A stretch of 64,000 nucleotides of DNA. Source: Membranipora membranacea (lineage: Eukaryota > Bryozoa > Gymnolaemata > Cheilostomatida > Membraniporidae). The stretch spans positions 4,586,001 through 4,650,000 of the forward strand of contig OU612071.1 in assembly GCA_914767715.1 (NCBI GenBank). The letters are read 5' to 3'. Numbering within the stretch: position 1 is the stretch's first letter; every line of letters starts with the position of its first letter. This document shows positions 1-12,000 of the stretch, piece after piece. Made by a program: the position numbers and the translations under genes. The notes beneath the pieces were generated by a model, which made no database searches, was not told the DNA's origin, and was given only the letters and a program-made list of their open reading frames with translations.

Positions 1-2153
1 AGCCTGCAACACTGCTTGTTCATCACATAAAATGAACTGAAGTAGTCCTTTGTGTTAGATAGAAATGTCTATCTATGCAGCAACTTGATCAGCGATATAA
101 CAGAAACGGTATAGTTTTATTTTGCCAAATATTTATCAACATCATGGGTACAAAGCATATAAGATTGGTTATATTGTATTATACAAGATAAAATTTTAGA
201 CAGATTATTTCTCAACATTATAATTATAGCGCCTCAATGATGACCTCAACAAAAAAACTAATACTATTATTCAGCCTGAAAAGTTGCTACTAGAACATGA
301 GAGTCAAGTAAAAAAATAATACAACAGGAAATATCAAGCACAGTGCTATGTTTGTGTACAGATCAGAAGTCATTCATATGCCAATCCTTAGTAGGTACTC
401 ATATAATATGTATGTTGACATCATGTCGGCCTCACAATACCTCATTGCACGCTGGATGCAGAACTTGAGGCTAATATAAAGTTGGATGAGACTGCAGCTC
501 AGCTCGTATGGCCGTACTAATGTGGACAAGAGGTGTCTTTGCAGCAGGTGATGAGTTGGCAGCGTGCAGTCGACGTATAAGATGTGACAGTGTGATATTC
601 TGAATCTGGTCAACAAGACTCCCACTATACCTGCAAGAGGAGAATGTTTATATTATGCAAAAGGGGCAGTGTGAAAGTATCTGATCGAACAAAAGATATT
701 TTTTCTAGTTTATTACATCGGCAAAAGTATCTCTTGTCTGATCAGATGTGATCTTGTCAGGTTTGGTTGTTTTGGCGTGAGCTTTGCCATTTTACGTTGT
801 AATAGCACATATTATTTGATTCAGCTGATACTATGTGACGGTCGCCTCAGTACAACGTTAGAATGAAAACTATTCAAAGTGTCTAAACATCAAGCTAGAA
901 GAGTAAATATATGTTTGAAATAAATTCAGCTAGATGAGTTAATGTTAGCTAGCACTTAATTCTAGCTAATTGAAGTAAGAGTATATTTAATGTAAAGTGT
1001 AAATGTTTGCGAGAATTAGATTTAGCTCATTCAAATAGCCGATGTGCGGAATGGCGAGCTTCTCCTACTCATCTAAGGTATGATGTAGTTCCTCAAATCA
1101 AACACTGCAATAAACATTGGGCCTACTTTGCTTTAAGAAAACAACGTACCATTTGCAAAGAGTTGATGTGTCTTCACGGGTCAGGTAATGGATAAGTAGT
1201 TGAGTTCTTAGTGGAAAACTGCCTAAGTGATCCCATCGTTCTTTGCATCATCAAGGAAACTAGATATAAACGGAAAGCACAGACCAGCCGATTATTCAGT
1301 ATATTGTCCTTTCGTTTGTACAACGCTAAATAAATCCATGACCTTTCTGCCCAAAATATTAAGCCACGTTTACACATGAGGTTGAAATGGCCAAATACTA
1401 CTATGTCATGAGTATCGTTGTAACACACTTTTAGCGGAAAAGACTTAATTAGAAAGTTGGAGCATGGAAGAGAATAATAATTGCGTGCATCCACCTTGTC
1501 GCCAATAAGCCATAATTTGCATATAATATTGATTATGTCATTATCTCACAATCGGCAAGATGACTTACCCATTACCTGTATTAGATGAGGCTTGTAACAA
1601 CTAGGGTTAGGGAGTTATAATCTCAAGCCAATCTGTGGCCATGTATGCCTGCTAGACATGTCACAAGACATAGGGCCTACTGTTACCAATTCCACTGACA
1701 AAAACACTGGTAATGCATATTATACATCTGATTAGGCTTAGGCTACTTACGCTTAGCGGAGGATACTTTCTTCTCTCCATCAGTCATTTCTGCATTGAAC
1801 CATGTCTTCCTCTGAATAGCATTCGGGTCTTCAACTTAACTGCTGGCAGCCTTGTCCCAAAAAGTACATCCAGAAATATAGATTGTGTACCTACAAGATC
1901 ATGCAATGGAGATTTGAGCAAGAGAAAGACTATGTAAATACTCAACTGATCGCTGAATCAGGAGCTCTTTCAATGAGAATGAGCAAACTACGCTAGTCAA
2001 TATGTTGCCATCACTTCGCCCTAATCCTTTACTGTCCCTCAGTTCCAAAGACAGGGCTAGTAACTGAGGTAACTCAGTCAGTCCACCAACAAGGAATCAA
2101 TCAATCAATTATTGGAGATAGAAATTAAGCTACTACCCACCTAAGTAACCTGT

Positions 2154-2191
2154 CTTGACAAGCTTGTCAAAGATTGACAAAGCTTGTCAAG
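2154..2191. repeat. Short near-perfect palindrome
   Basis: CTTGACAAGCTT...GCTTGTCAAG reads almost identically on both strands across 38 bp. A related hairpin (AGCCTGTCTTAA / TTAAGACAGGCT) occurs near 29010-29045. Both may be remnants of small foldback elements; no function is inferred. Confidence 0.6.
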
Positions 2192-2784
2192 AAAAGCTAC
2201 CACCTAAACAGCCATCCAGCCCTTTAACTCCTTGCTAAGAGTAAGTGTAAGACTACTTACTAGCTAGTATCTACTTCTAGTAGTAAAAAAATACTCACAT
2301 CATCATCTTTCTTTGGTTCAAAACTAACCAGACTTCTTCTCATCAGGCCAGATGTTTTTTATACATGCTGTACCTGTCCAGTCTTCAACCCACTCAAATG
2401 AGTAAAACATGCAGCTAGGCTTATTTTGCTTCATCATAAAAAGAGTATAAGGAATTTGTCCAGTGCTTGCTTGAACGCTTTCAGTCTCTATTCTCCTGTC
2501 AAAACCACTCGGTTTGCTTCATAATAGTTGAGCAGGAATGTAATTTGGAGGATAGTGAGGGATTTATGTAGTTTTCAATAACAATTCAACTTGAAATAAT
2601 ATTTAAATCATATATAACTAAATAATTTAATGGAAATATTGAGAATTGAGAATAAATAAAAATTGAGAAAATGCGAGACAATGTATTGAAGGGATATATT
2701 TTCTCAATTTTGAGATAGTAGAGTTGTCCACTCTGGCAAGATTCTCAATTTTCTCAATTATTCTCAATTTTAGGTGAAAGTATA

Positions 2785-2860
2785 GTGGATCTCTGGGCGG
2801 CGTTGTTGCCTTTAGGTACGGGGTCCCGGGTTCGATTCCCACCCAGGTCGGAATTTTGAT
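2785..2860 (+). repeat. tRNA-derived SINE-like fragment
   Basis: The stretch contains GGGTTCGATTCCCACCC, which fits a pol III B box (GGTTCGANNCC) set in a short acceptor-like stem context. No complete tRNA cloverleaf or matching A box is evident. A tRNA-derived SINE head is more likely than a tRNA gene. Confidence 0.45.
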
Positions 2861-3999
2861 CATCAATTATTATGTGATTATTAGTGTATTTACTAATAAC
2901 TCATGTCCATGTCACATGTCTATGGTTGTGACGTACCCCAGGGGAAACATCCGCTTATACCCAATGCCGATTGAAGGCAATCACCCTGGAAGTTTGAGAG
3001 GCCATAACTTCCTCAATATTTGGATTCTAAAGCTGAAAATCGCTCACATGATAGAATAAAATATGGAGAATAAGATGTGATACAAAAGAGCAGCCTCAAA
3101 CAAAGTTTTCAAAATGAAAGTCTCTGAAATGATGAATTGCATGGCTGAGGATTTTAGGACTATGATGGTGACACCAGCGAACACAAAATAAGATAGGCAG
3201 ATTGCTGGATAAAATTGGTGAAAATAATTCTGTGCTAGAGCATTGAGCGCTAAGAGCATTGTCTAATAGTAACAGAAGAAGCCACATGATTATAACTCTT
3301 TTTTTTTATATTTCAGGCCGTTTGCAGCAATTTGGTGCAACCTGACTAATGAAAGTCAATTGATAAATCTTTCACAAACGTGAATGAATATTTTATGACG
3401 CAACAGATTTCTGAATGGCCTAAATTATTAGTTATTATTTGTTTAGGTAGTTATCGTACGTTTAGTATGAAAACACAACTCCCTCATATAAGGTTGAGCA
3501 TCGCTCATACTGTCATGCAATAAATCACGTTGATTTCTTTATCAAGTTACAAATAACGACTTACTCTTTATCATAAAACTACATTAGGTCTATCGTACGT
3601 TCCTTTCCTTGATATTAATTTACTTTCAGCACAAATAATAAAATTCGGAGTGTCTAATCATGCAATATCAACAATCAGGGGCCAATGGTATTCCTCGTTT
3701 TTTGCTGATCAGTCATAATTAATTGTTCTGTAGCTTTGCTCTGCATTGACTTATCTATAATGATTCAGTTTATTCCTGAGATTATATATAGGTTAACAAT
3801 ACCTGAAACTAAACTAAACAAATATTCTGTTCTCAGAACGGTGCTTAGTGAGTAACACAGGGAATTTGAATGAACAAATCAATACCCCAAAACACGATAA
3901 ATGACTTCAGGTTAGTCAAAAATCATATTTCAACCCTGTTCATAGGTGTGTAAAAGGATTATGATCAGGTGAAGAATCTGTATGATGAGAACATGAGCA

Positions 4000-5190
4000 T
4001 GACATAAAAAATTAGATTAAGCGATAATAATTGCTGAGAGAACACAATCACATGATGCAGGGAGGCTGTGAGAGTTCTCATTGTTGTTTACTATGATGCA
4101 TGTCATTTCGAATAGAAATGTCTAACAGAGCGGTAACATTGAAATCAGATACATAAGTATGTGAGGAGGGGTTTCAATTAGATGCAAAAAACACAACCAA
4201 CAGTGACTTCATAGAGGGAAGGTGATAGATTCCAGCATTTGTTGAGCAACAAAGAACTTTAACCCGACCGCACCGAGAAGTTATCGATCAGCAGTATTTG
4301 TCTGTGAATGTAAGATACTATCCGCTACAATCATGGAGGTAAGCTCAATCTTCTCTGATGAATTGTAAATATTTAAACTGTATTCATGAAGTTAGATTAA
4401 CAATGTTGGAATTAGACAATATAGTTGATTTGGCTCCGGTAAGTACCTAGTCTCTACTCTCTCACTGATCCTATGTCTCGTGTGGTCTTCGAAGAAATTA
4501 CAGCAAATTGCTTTGTCATAATATCTGATATATCTGGAAATATATCAGTGCATCATTAATCTCTTCTTTGTCATAAATTGGTGCAGCCTTAATTATTTTC
4601 TCCTCGGTCATGTAAACTGGAACCCTCAGTTTTTCAGATTCAGTTTGTGTTAATGAAAGTTTGATCAATTATGAAACAATACATTTTATCCACACCTCAA
4701 TAGCTAACAACACACATTCCATAGGCGCAATTCAAAACAAATATGTATTAAGTGGCATGCCAAACAGACACCGCATCGGATTACAGCAACAAACCGCGGG
4801 TCTTAGTATTAGGTTGCTGTTTAACAAGTGTGTTTGATGATGTGAAACCTGATCATGCATTAAATTACATAAGTGCTAACATTCAATGCTTTCTTTGCTA
4901 TTAACTTGGTGTCACCAAAACCGAAGACCAACGCGGATGGAGATTTCTGTCATCGGCATATGGTCCTGCTTGTCACTTGCTTGTGAATTATTCCGGAGCT
5001 ATTCACTGTATTGTTTTACCTACAGTAATTCAGCCTTGCCCTAGGGCAGAGAAAATAATACTACACATAAATTGGAATACGACTACCTGCAACTCAGATG
5101 AATACAATGTTCTTAAAATACCACCAAGAGGTACAATAAGACTCAGAAAGGGTAGTTTAAAAGAAGCAAAACATTACCTTATGCACTAAA
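4000..5190 (+). pseudogene. Tandem copy 1 of a small secreted-protein gene (decayed)
   Basis: This block aligns by eye with 5283-6510: shared upstream motifs (GAACATGAGCATGACATAA, CTCATTGTTGTTTACTATGATGCATGTCATT), then a short exon ending ATGGAG at a good donor (gtaagc, about 4337), then a second short exon ending at gtaagt near 4440. The main exon has ATG CAT TAA where copy 2 has ATG CAT AAA, so the signal peptide is broken. Its 3' part stays open at 4977-5189 and keeps the family pattern TVIQP...TC.SD...VLKI, then continues PPRGTIRLRKGS. It is probably dead, or expressed in another form. Family unknown. Confidence 0.45.
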
Positions 5191-6170
5191 AATAATTTCA
5201 TAGACAAAATTAAATAATTCAAGTTCAATGGCAAGTAAAGTCTTAGAATCATATGAAATAATTCCTGTTACTGGATGTGTACAACGAATTCAATCAGGTG
5301 TAGGATCTTAGTTATGAGAACATGAGCATGACATAACAAATTAGTTCAATGATCACTTGATGCAGGCAAACCATGAGAGGTCTCATTGTTGTTTACTATG
5401 ATGCATGTCATTGTCAATAGAAGCGTCTAACAAACCCGCATCGCTGGAATCAGATACATAATTACGCGAGACATTTTATTTGGGTGCAAAATACACAACC
5501 CACATTTACCTCAGATAGGGAAGTTGATAAATCTCAGCTTTTGTTGAGCAGCGAAGGATCTAAACCTCACAACAAGAGGAGATTAATATCCATTCACAGT
5601 ATTGGTGTAAAAATAAGATATTATTCTCTCCGATTAAGGAGATAAGCTCAATGTATTTATACTATTGGTACATAATTGAACTGCTAATGCCAATATGTGT
5701 GTTTTGCAGTCACAGTGCAAATGTAGGAATGATACAAATATATTTGACTTTGGTAAGTTCATACTCTCCTTCTCTTTCTACTGCTTCTGTGTTTCCTCTT
5801 GTCTTTGAAGAGCCAGGGCAAAAAAATTCTAATATTTGGGTAAGGGATATGGGTTGGGGATTAAATGACAGCGAAAAGCCTTGTCCTTATATCTGATAAG
5901 TCTGGAAATATACCATTGCATCACTTATCTTGTCTTTGTCGAAAATTGTTGCAGCTTTAATCATTTTCTCCTCAGTCATTTAAACTGAAATTCCCTGATT
6001 CTCAGATTCAGTGTGTGTTGAAAAAAGTTTGGTTGAACAAAAGTTTTGTGTACTCCACAATATTTAAAAACATAGGTACAAATCAAAACAAACGTGTTGA
6101 GCCGACCATATTATAATGGTTTATAACAACAAATCGACCGGTAGTAGTAGTTTTTAGTTACTGTTTCCTG

Positions 6171-6509
6171 ATGAGGTTAAACCTGATCATGCATAAAATT
6201 ACATTAGTTCTATCACTCAGTGCTTTCACTGCTATAAATCTGTTGTCAGCAAAGGAGGAATTCTCAGAGGCGTACTTAATCGACCATAAATTCACAGTGG
6301 CTAATAATAATGCTGGACAAGGCGGAACTTTTCTATTTCAAGTCAATGGTCATGCCTGTCACCCACTTTTGAATGACCTATCACGGTTTATTTTTTTGCA
6401 GCCCTGCTCTGTCTCATCAACAGTGATTCAGCCTTTCTCAGGACAAGTGACAATGAGATTGAATAGAATAACCTGCAAATCAGACAAACACCATGTTCTC
6501 AAAATATGA
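6171..6509 (+). CDS. Putative secreted protein, tandem copy 2 (novel family)
   Basis: An open frame of 112 codons. The second Met (residue 7, base 6189) begins a good signal peptide (basic start, then LVLSLSAFTA, cleavage near residue 27). The mature part has three cysteines and ends TCKSDKHHVLKI. The pattern TVIQP.....V/I.M/L..N..TC.SD...VLKI is shared with 5017-5145 at the protein level, although bases differ, which argues that it was translated. A strong internal acceptor (TTTATTTTTTTGCAG, about 6386-6402) suggests that the reading frame shown may really be two exons. The frame ends at the edge of a MITE (6512-6729), so the original C-terminus is missing. I do not recognise the domain. Confidence 0.45.
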   Translation: MRLNLIMHKITLVLSLSAFTAINLLSAKEEFSEAYLIDHKFTVANNNAGQGGTFLFQVNGHACHPLLNDLSRFIFLQPCSVSSTVIQPFSGQVTMRLNRITCKSDKHHVLKI

Positions 6510-6511
6510 AA

Positions 6512-6729
6512 ACCCTACAGGATGAAAATTTTCATGGAACAAAAAATCGCGATTGTCTTCTGTCGACCAAGTTTTCAAGTCATAAAAGTTTGTGGAGTTG
6601 TCCCCTCGTGAAATTTGAGAGGAAAACTCTCAGAAAGAAGAAAAAAATCATGGACAAACATGTCGCAAGAAGACAACTTCGCGAAATTGCGAATTATTTA
6701 TTTTCATGAAAATTTTCATCCTGTAGGGT
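6512..6729. mobile_element. 218-bp MITE / foldback element
   Basis: Terminal inverted repeats of about 25 bp: ACCCTACAGGATGAAAATTT at the left and the exact reverse complement at the right, with further inverted similarity inside (GCGATTGTCTTCT against AGAAGACAACTTCGC). No transposase is encoded. A clear target-site duplication is not visible. It abuts the last codon of the secreted-protein frame at 6171-6509. Confidence 0.8.
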
Positions 6730-6769
6730 AAGCTAGATAAATACACCCAAATACTTTGCATCTTATTAT

Positions 6770-7135
6770 AGACTTAACAATTAGTGATGCAGTAATCTAA
6801 GTCAGGGATGTGAGTTCTTTTTGTTGTTAGCCACAGCAGATTTCGAATGAAAAACAAGTGTATTATTTTCTAGTGCTAAGTGACACAATCCGCAGTCAGC
6901 ACAGACAGGGTAGTTGTCAGATATCAGCTTTCAAAGTGCAGCAAAGATTCTTATCCTTACATCACAAGGTAGATATTACTGTTTTGTAGTGTTGGTATGA
7001 ATATAAGCTACTAATCACATTGATTAAGGAGGGAAGCTTAATCTAATCACATTTATTGGAAACAATTCGGCCGCAAAGGCCTATCTGTGTTTTTTGCAGT
7101 CAGAGAGAAAACATTAATATATTGGGAAGGTTTAA
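6770..7135 (+). pseudogene. Tandem copy 3, promoter/5' exon remnant
   Basis: This repeats the upstream block of copies 1 and 2 (ATTTCGAATG, CAGCTTTC..AGTGCAGCAAAGAT, GATTAAGGAGGGAAGCTTAATC) and the following TTTTTTGCAG-TCA acceptor of the second short exon. The donor after the first exon is changed (GGAGG-GAAGC instead of GGAG-gtaagc), and no main exon follows before the NHL receptor gene. It looks like a truncated copy. Confidence 0.45.
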
Positions 7136-7299
7136 TGTCACAGATGTTTGGTCTACTTGACAAGATAAGAATACGGCTTTCTATTGTTGAAAAACTGTCG
7201 GATCAGGTTATTGCTCTTATGTTAGTAACTGCAAGGAATAGCAACAGAAATGTCTTTTGCACAAACTACATCACCCTTTACTGATCCCTAACGTCAGCG

Positions 7300-8400
7300 C
7301 TATCTATAACTGTTACATAGCTGTCTAAAATGAAGGTTACACCAATGAAATAACTTTAAGAGCGAATCTAACACAGCATCTTAATTTTTCATGAGACTCT
7401 TAGCTAAAGCCCCTATAGTTTCCTTAATTAAATACGATGATACACAGCTAGTCAAAATTAAACTGAATAATCAATACAGTCTTATCTGATATGCTTATCA
7501 GCCCTACTTGAGACTTGGAATTCAGGCACAATTTCCGTGGTTGCATTTAGCAATAATTTCATTGAATAATGGATATCCAATCGGAGCTTTTAAAATCTGA
7601 CCTGACATATATGCTCTTCCAATGGTGGTGGTTTTAGGCACTTCATTTGCTATTCTAGAGGCAAAAGTTTGGAAACTCATGCAGCGTTTATGAGTTAATC
7701 ATGTTTTCGTTTTCTGCTACTGTCCCCTTAGTTTGGTCATCCGGCCACAAGGCCAACGATTTTTCCGCTGGGAAAAGGTAGATCAGAACGGATCATAATG
7801 AAAGCAATATGCAGTTGCATTTATCTGTTCTACAGCTATAGCCTTATAGTTTCTCTTCAGGTCATAAAAGAAGGAGCTGCCACCCTACATTCTCAGCAAA
7901 AGGGTACCAATGAGGGTCAAGAGGGCATAGCATGTGAATCGTAGAAGTAAAAATGCAACATCTCTACGCTCAGCTAAGCACATTAAGTGTGATGAAGTTA
8001 TGAAATCGGAAACTTCAGTATATTATCTTCAAATAAAACACCTACATAATAATAACAAAAGATGAGGGGATATTTTGAGCAAATCATTAAACACATAGTG
8101 AATTGAAAAACCGCCAGCGTGTAATAGTCTGCTTTAATTTCACTGTCTTAGCTGGAAGAAAACTTTTCACATAACTCAGATCATTAGATACTCACTCGCA
8201 CAGTGTAACCCAGTATTTAACCTGCATTCAGATATTAGCTGGCTGCTCCCCAGTAAAATGTGATTTGTATTCTAGTAACAGCAGTCATAATTGCAGATTC
8301 ACTTATATGTACAACAATACGGAGGACTATATCAAAAATTAATCTCTCTTTGGGTCTTTAGATTAGGTATTTGGGGTTCACTGTCTTTCAATCGCTCTTA
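7300..8400. other. Spacer upstream of the NHL receptor gene
   Basis: No coding or repeat signal was recognised. The promoter and any 5' untranslated exon of the downstream receptor should lie here; TTTCTGTCTTCAG directly before its start codon could be an acceptor for a 5'UTR intron. Confidence 0.4.
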
Positions 8401-8414
8401 TTTTCTGTCTTCAG

Positions 8415-11400
8415 ATGATCATGATTTGGTGTGTAGTGCTATTAATGAGTTGTACAGCTGGACTACGGTGAGTTATATGCCATTATCAGGATAACCCAAT
8501 GTTCATTTTATCAATTCAAAATTAAACAAAACTCAATCATCGTATTACATTACATATTTCTATATCACATGTATATTTGTGAAAATGGTGCCGATAATTC
8601 TGAATTTCTGTGTATTATTGACTATCCATTGCGTTAAGATCATAAATTATTGTAACGTTTGTTTGTGTCTTTTGCAAATTTCCCACAATTAGATTGGTAT
8701 TGATAAATAGACTAACCATTTTTTAATTTTACTGTTGAAATTGTGTCACATTGCACTCTGAGTATAGCCTCAATTAAAGGTACAAATAAGAAGTTAATTA
8801 TATTATATGGGAACTTAAATCATTATCTTTTATAGGCTTTCTCCTAATGATTATCTGAACACATACACGACCACAGAAGCGTCGGTGTACCATATGGCGG
8901 AGGATAGATTCAAACCCGGAAATGTTCTCCTCAGTGATAGGTTTTCGCTCAAATCTACAGATGGAACTACCACATCACTTATAGTAGGGTCAGCATACCT
9001 GTTTGGATACACTGAGGGTGTCGGGGATCTGGCTAGGTTTAGATCCATCACTTCCTTCTTTCAGCTGACCGACACTAACGTTCTTACAGTGGATTACTCA
9101 AATCACTGCTTCAGGACTGTAGATCGTTTAACTAATACAACCGCTACATACATAGGCACATGTGAGGTCAGAGGTGATAGAGATGGGAATGATGCGCTCT
9201 TCAATTATCCATCGGCAATAATAGAAGATCTGAAGAAACCTGGTCATTACTTCATTACTGAATTTTGGGGAAAAGCTCTGAGGTATCTGTCAGTCAGCGG
9301 AGGAGAGAAAAATGTCACGACTCTGTACAGAGGATCACTATCCTATTTTAATATGGCCCAACAGGAATCAACAGGAGATGTGTACATAACATATCCTCAT
9401 GGTGTGGCTGTGTATGACTATCTGAGTGAGACAATGTCTAATTTGGCAGGTTCCTCATCTAGGGGATTTGTTGATGGAGTTTTATCTGTGATCAAATTTT
9501 ACTATCCACGGGGCATTAAATTTTTATCTGATGACCTCATACTCATCGCTGATCCGAGTAACCGCAGACTGCGATTATTAGATCTGACCACAAACAAAAG
9601 TTCATCAATCTGCTCGGGGGCACAAGGACATGAAGATGGGAATCTAACCTCTTGTCAGCTCTACAGTCCTTGGTCACTACTGATCATACATGACACCCTT
9701 TATGTCGGCGATTATCAAAGAGTTAGAAAAATACATGGTTAGTGAATTCAAATAGTAACAGGAAACTGTGGAGATAACAGATCTATGAATACAGGGAGAG
9801 AACCCTCATAGGTTACTTTATGTCTAAATATGGTTTATTTGTTTTCTCTCACTGAATTAAAGCTAGCTTAACTTAAATCATCATTGGCGGTGATTATGTG
9901 AGTTCATTGCGCAGCAATCGAATGAGGTTTCCAGTAGTATTGTTTTACCAGTATCAGTGTTCTGTATGTCTAGCTCAGTTTATTGCTGTTAAATATTTGT
10001 GATCTTATTATTCAGAAACTGCTTCCACTACCACAACAGCACCACATACTGAGATAACAGAGATCAACCACACTCTTCATCAGACAAGTGTAATATTAGA
10101 TGAAATAATAACATCCAGGTCAACAACAGATGATGACAAATCAACGAAAGGTATTCTTTATCAGACGCAACACCATTTCCTAGCCTGTATCAATTATTAT
10201 CAGTATAATTCCGCATAAGCAAATGTCCTGTGTAAATCAAATTTTTCGATCAGTGCTATGATAGAAACCCTCTTGCAAATTAATTTTGATCATTGAAAGC
10301 ATTGGCACGTCATTGTGGCCTTAGAAAATACACTTTTTGCAGGAATAAAATTCAAGATATCATGTATTTATTACAGATGGATACAACAAGAGAACAACTA
10401 ACGAGGCAACTGAAGCTCAGATACTGTCAGATGTCCACATTGCAATAATATCTGGGACTATTATACTGATTTCATTCTTCATCTTAGTAGCTTACATAGT
10501 AAGACTGAGAATGCAGGCAAACTCAGCTAATCAAAGGTGAGTTCTTTATAGTTGGATAATGAAGCCCCTCAGAAGAATCAGCTGTGGTTATTTGACTTTG
10601 TGAGCGGTTCCTATCTGTCTAAACTTTCATTTTGTTAATTGCATCCTCAATGGTAATGAATTTCAAACGCTGTGAGATAATAAAAAAAGGAAAAACAAGT
10701 TACGATAATTTGACATACCCTTGTTTTCAGCATCGAAAAATCAGATAACATAATTGTAGTCTTGACAAGAACAGAGTCATCAACTTTGAAAAGGAGAGTT
10801 ATTTTGTTTGAGTTTATAATTCGTTTGTTGTAGGACAGATAACTCTAACATGAGTATGCAGAACCTAGATGAGACAAATTCTGATAATCAGAACATGACT
10901 GATCACCACGGTAACCAAACATACACCACACTGACTCAGCACAGAACAATCGATCATATCTACAGTACTGCCAAGTAAGTAAATTGTGCCAGCGGACACT
11001 ACTACTAGTTATGAAACGATGAAACATACATACAGATACTGGTTACTTGGACCTTTTATAATAAGGTCCAAGTAATCAGTATATCAAAACGTACATGAGG
11101 GCATGAGATAAGCTGTTTTGGGTACAACGAGAGTGTATTCTAGAATGACCAATTCCCTCTTTTAATTGACTAACCTATCCGAATAACAAACTCACCTAAT
11201 CAACGGTGAGTTCATTATCGTTTGGTAATAAAGTCTCTCAGAAATCAGCTGTGGTAATTTAACTCTTTTAATGGTTCTCATCTGTCTAATTTTATTTTAT
11301 TAGCATCCTAAACGATAATGATGTTCTAACGCTGTGAGATAGTAGAAATACTAAAAAGAAGCTACGATAATTTGACAATCCTGGTCTTCAGCATCAAAAA

Positions 11401-12000
11401 TTCAAATAATGCAATTGAAGTCTTGACAAGAACAATGACATCAGGTATGAAAAGGAGAGTTATTTTCTTTGAGTTTATAATTCATTTGTTGTAGGGCAGA
11501 TAACTTTAACAAGAGAATGCAAGGCTTAGACGAGACAAATGCTGATGATCCGAACATGACTGTTCACCATGGTAACCAAACATACACCACGCTTACTCAA
11601 GACAGAACAAGTGATCATATCTACAGTACTGCTAAGTAAGTAAATTGTGCCAGCAGACACTACTACTAGTTATATAAAAAGATGAAACATAAATACAGAT
11701 TGTAATATCAGGTCCAAGAAACCAGTAAATCAAAACGTACACGAGGGCAATTAGTGTGCTCATGTACGTTTAAATTTAAATTCATGAGCTAAGCTCTATA
11801 TTTTTTTTATCATGGGGATTATGTTAAGACTCTGTATATACATGCAGTTCTGATCTTGTAGTCAAGCAGCAGCCAATATTCAACCAATACCTACTGGAAG
11901 GAATCTTTCTGCCGGAGACGAAAACCCTTATGAGGGTCCATATCAGAATCCAACAAGCCCTCAAGCTGATAGTGAACTTTACAGCGAGCCAAGATATTAA
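8415..12000 (+). CDS. NHL-propeller single-pass receptor with tyrosine-rich tail, seven exons
   Basis: Coding exons: 8415-8467, 8836-9737, 10016-10150, 10377-10536, 10834-10974, 11495-11635 and 11862-12000. All introns are GT/AG, the phases match at every junction, and the sum is 557 codons including the stop. Residues 1-16 are a signal peptide (MIMIWCVVLLMS...). Residues 20-318, mostly one exon, show NHL-like repeats (GVGDLARF, GDRDGNDALFNYPSA, GHEDGNLTSCQLYSPWS) and YVGDYQRVRKI. Residues 319-375 form a Ser/Thr-rich stalk, 385-405 the TM helix followed by RLR, and 406-556 the cytoplasmic tail. Tail tyrosines are 447 and 494 (both QTYTTL), 460 and 507 (both HIYSTA), 534 and 538 (NPYEGPYQNP), 551 and 556 (ELYSEPRY). 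It is probably a type I cell-surface receptor or adhesion molecule; the ligand is unknown. The YTTL motifs resemble half-ITAM/ITIM or YxxL sorting signals but miss the strict ITIM -2 residue. Confidence 0.85.
10532..11105 (+). repeat. Tandem exon-plus-intron duplication, unit 1
   Basis: This unit holds the end of exon 4/intron 4, exon 5 (10834-10974) and the start of intron 5. It aligns through introns and exon with 11200-11745: GGTGAGTTC, AATCAGCTGTGG, CATCGAAAAATCA against CATCAAAAATTCA, and TCAAAACGTACATGAGGGCA. Exon 5 is 141 bp with phase 2 on both sides, so duplication keeps the frame. Confidence 0.85.
11200..11745 (+). repeat. Tandem exon-plus-intron duplication, unit 2
   Basis: This is the partner of 10532-11105, containing exon 6 (11495-11635, also 141 bp). 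The two exons differ at scattered codons but keep QTYTTL and HIYSTA exactly, which suggests that the tyrosine motifs have been conserved since the duplication. Confidence 0.85.

Larger units (their letters stand above)
1..4200. other. Gene-free stretch (no recognisable coding exon)
   Basis: Open frames here are under 110 codons, lack recognisable motifs and are not joined by convincing splice signals. The only structure seen is a near-perfect palindrome at 2154-2191, a run of CTCAATTTT-like repeats at 2625-2775, and a tRNA-derived SINE-like fragment at about 2785-2860. I see nothing else that I can name. Confidence 0.6.

Noticed and set aside
1174-1494. 106-codon minus-strand frame
   Set aside because: No motif, no splice context, and composition like the surrounding non-coding DNA.
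2785-2860. tRNA gene
   Set aside because: A B box is present, but no complete cloverleaf or A box could be drawn.
6506-6709. 67-codon frame after the secreted-protein ORF
   Set aside because: It is wholly inside the MITE.
10837-11640. Strict ITIM call for the QTYTTL motifs
   Set aside because: The -2 residue is Gln, not Ser/Ile/Val/Leu; only the weaker YxxL description is supported.
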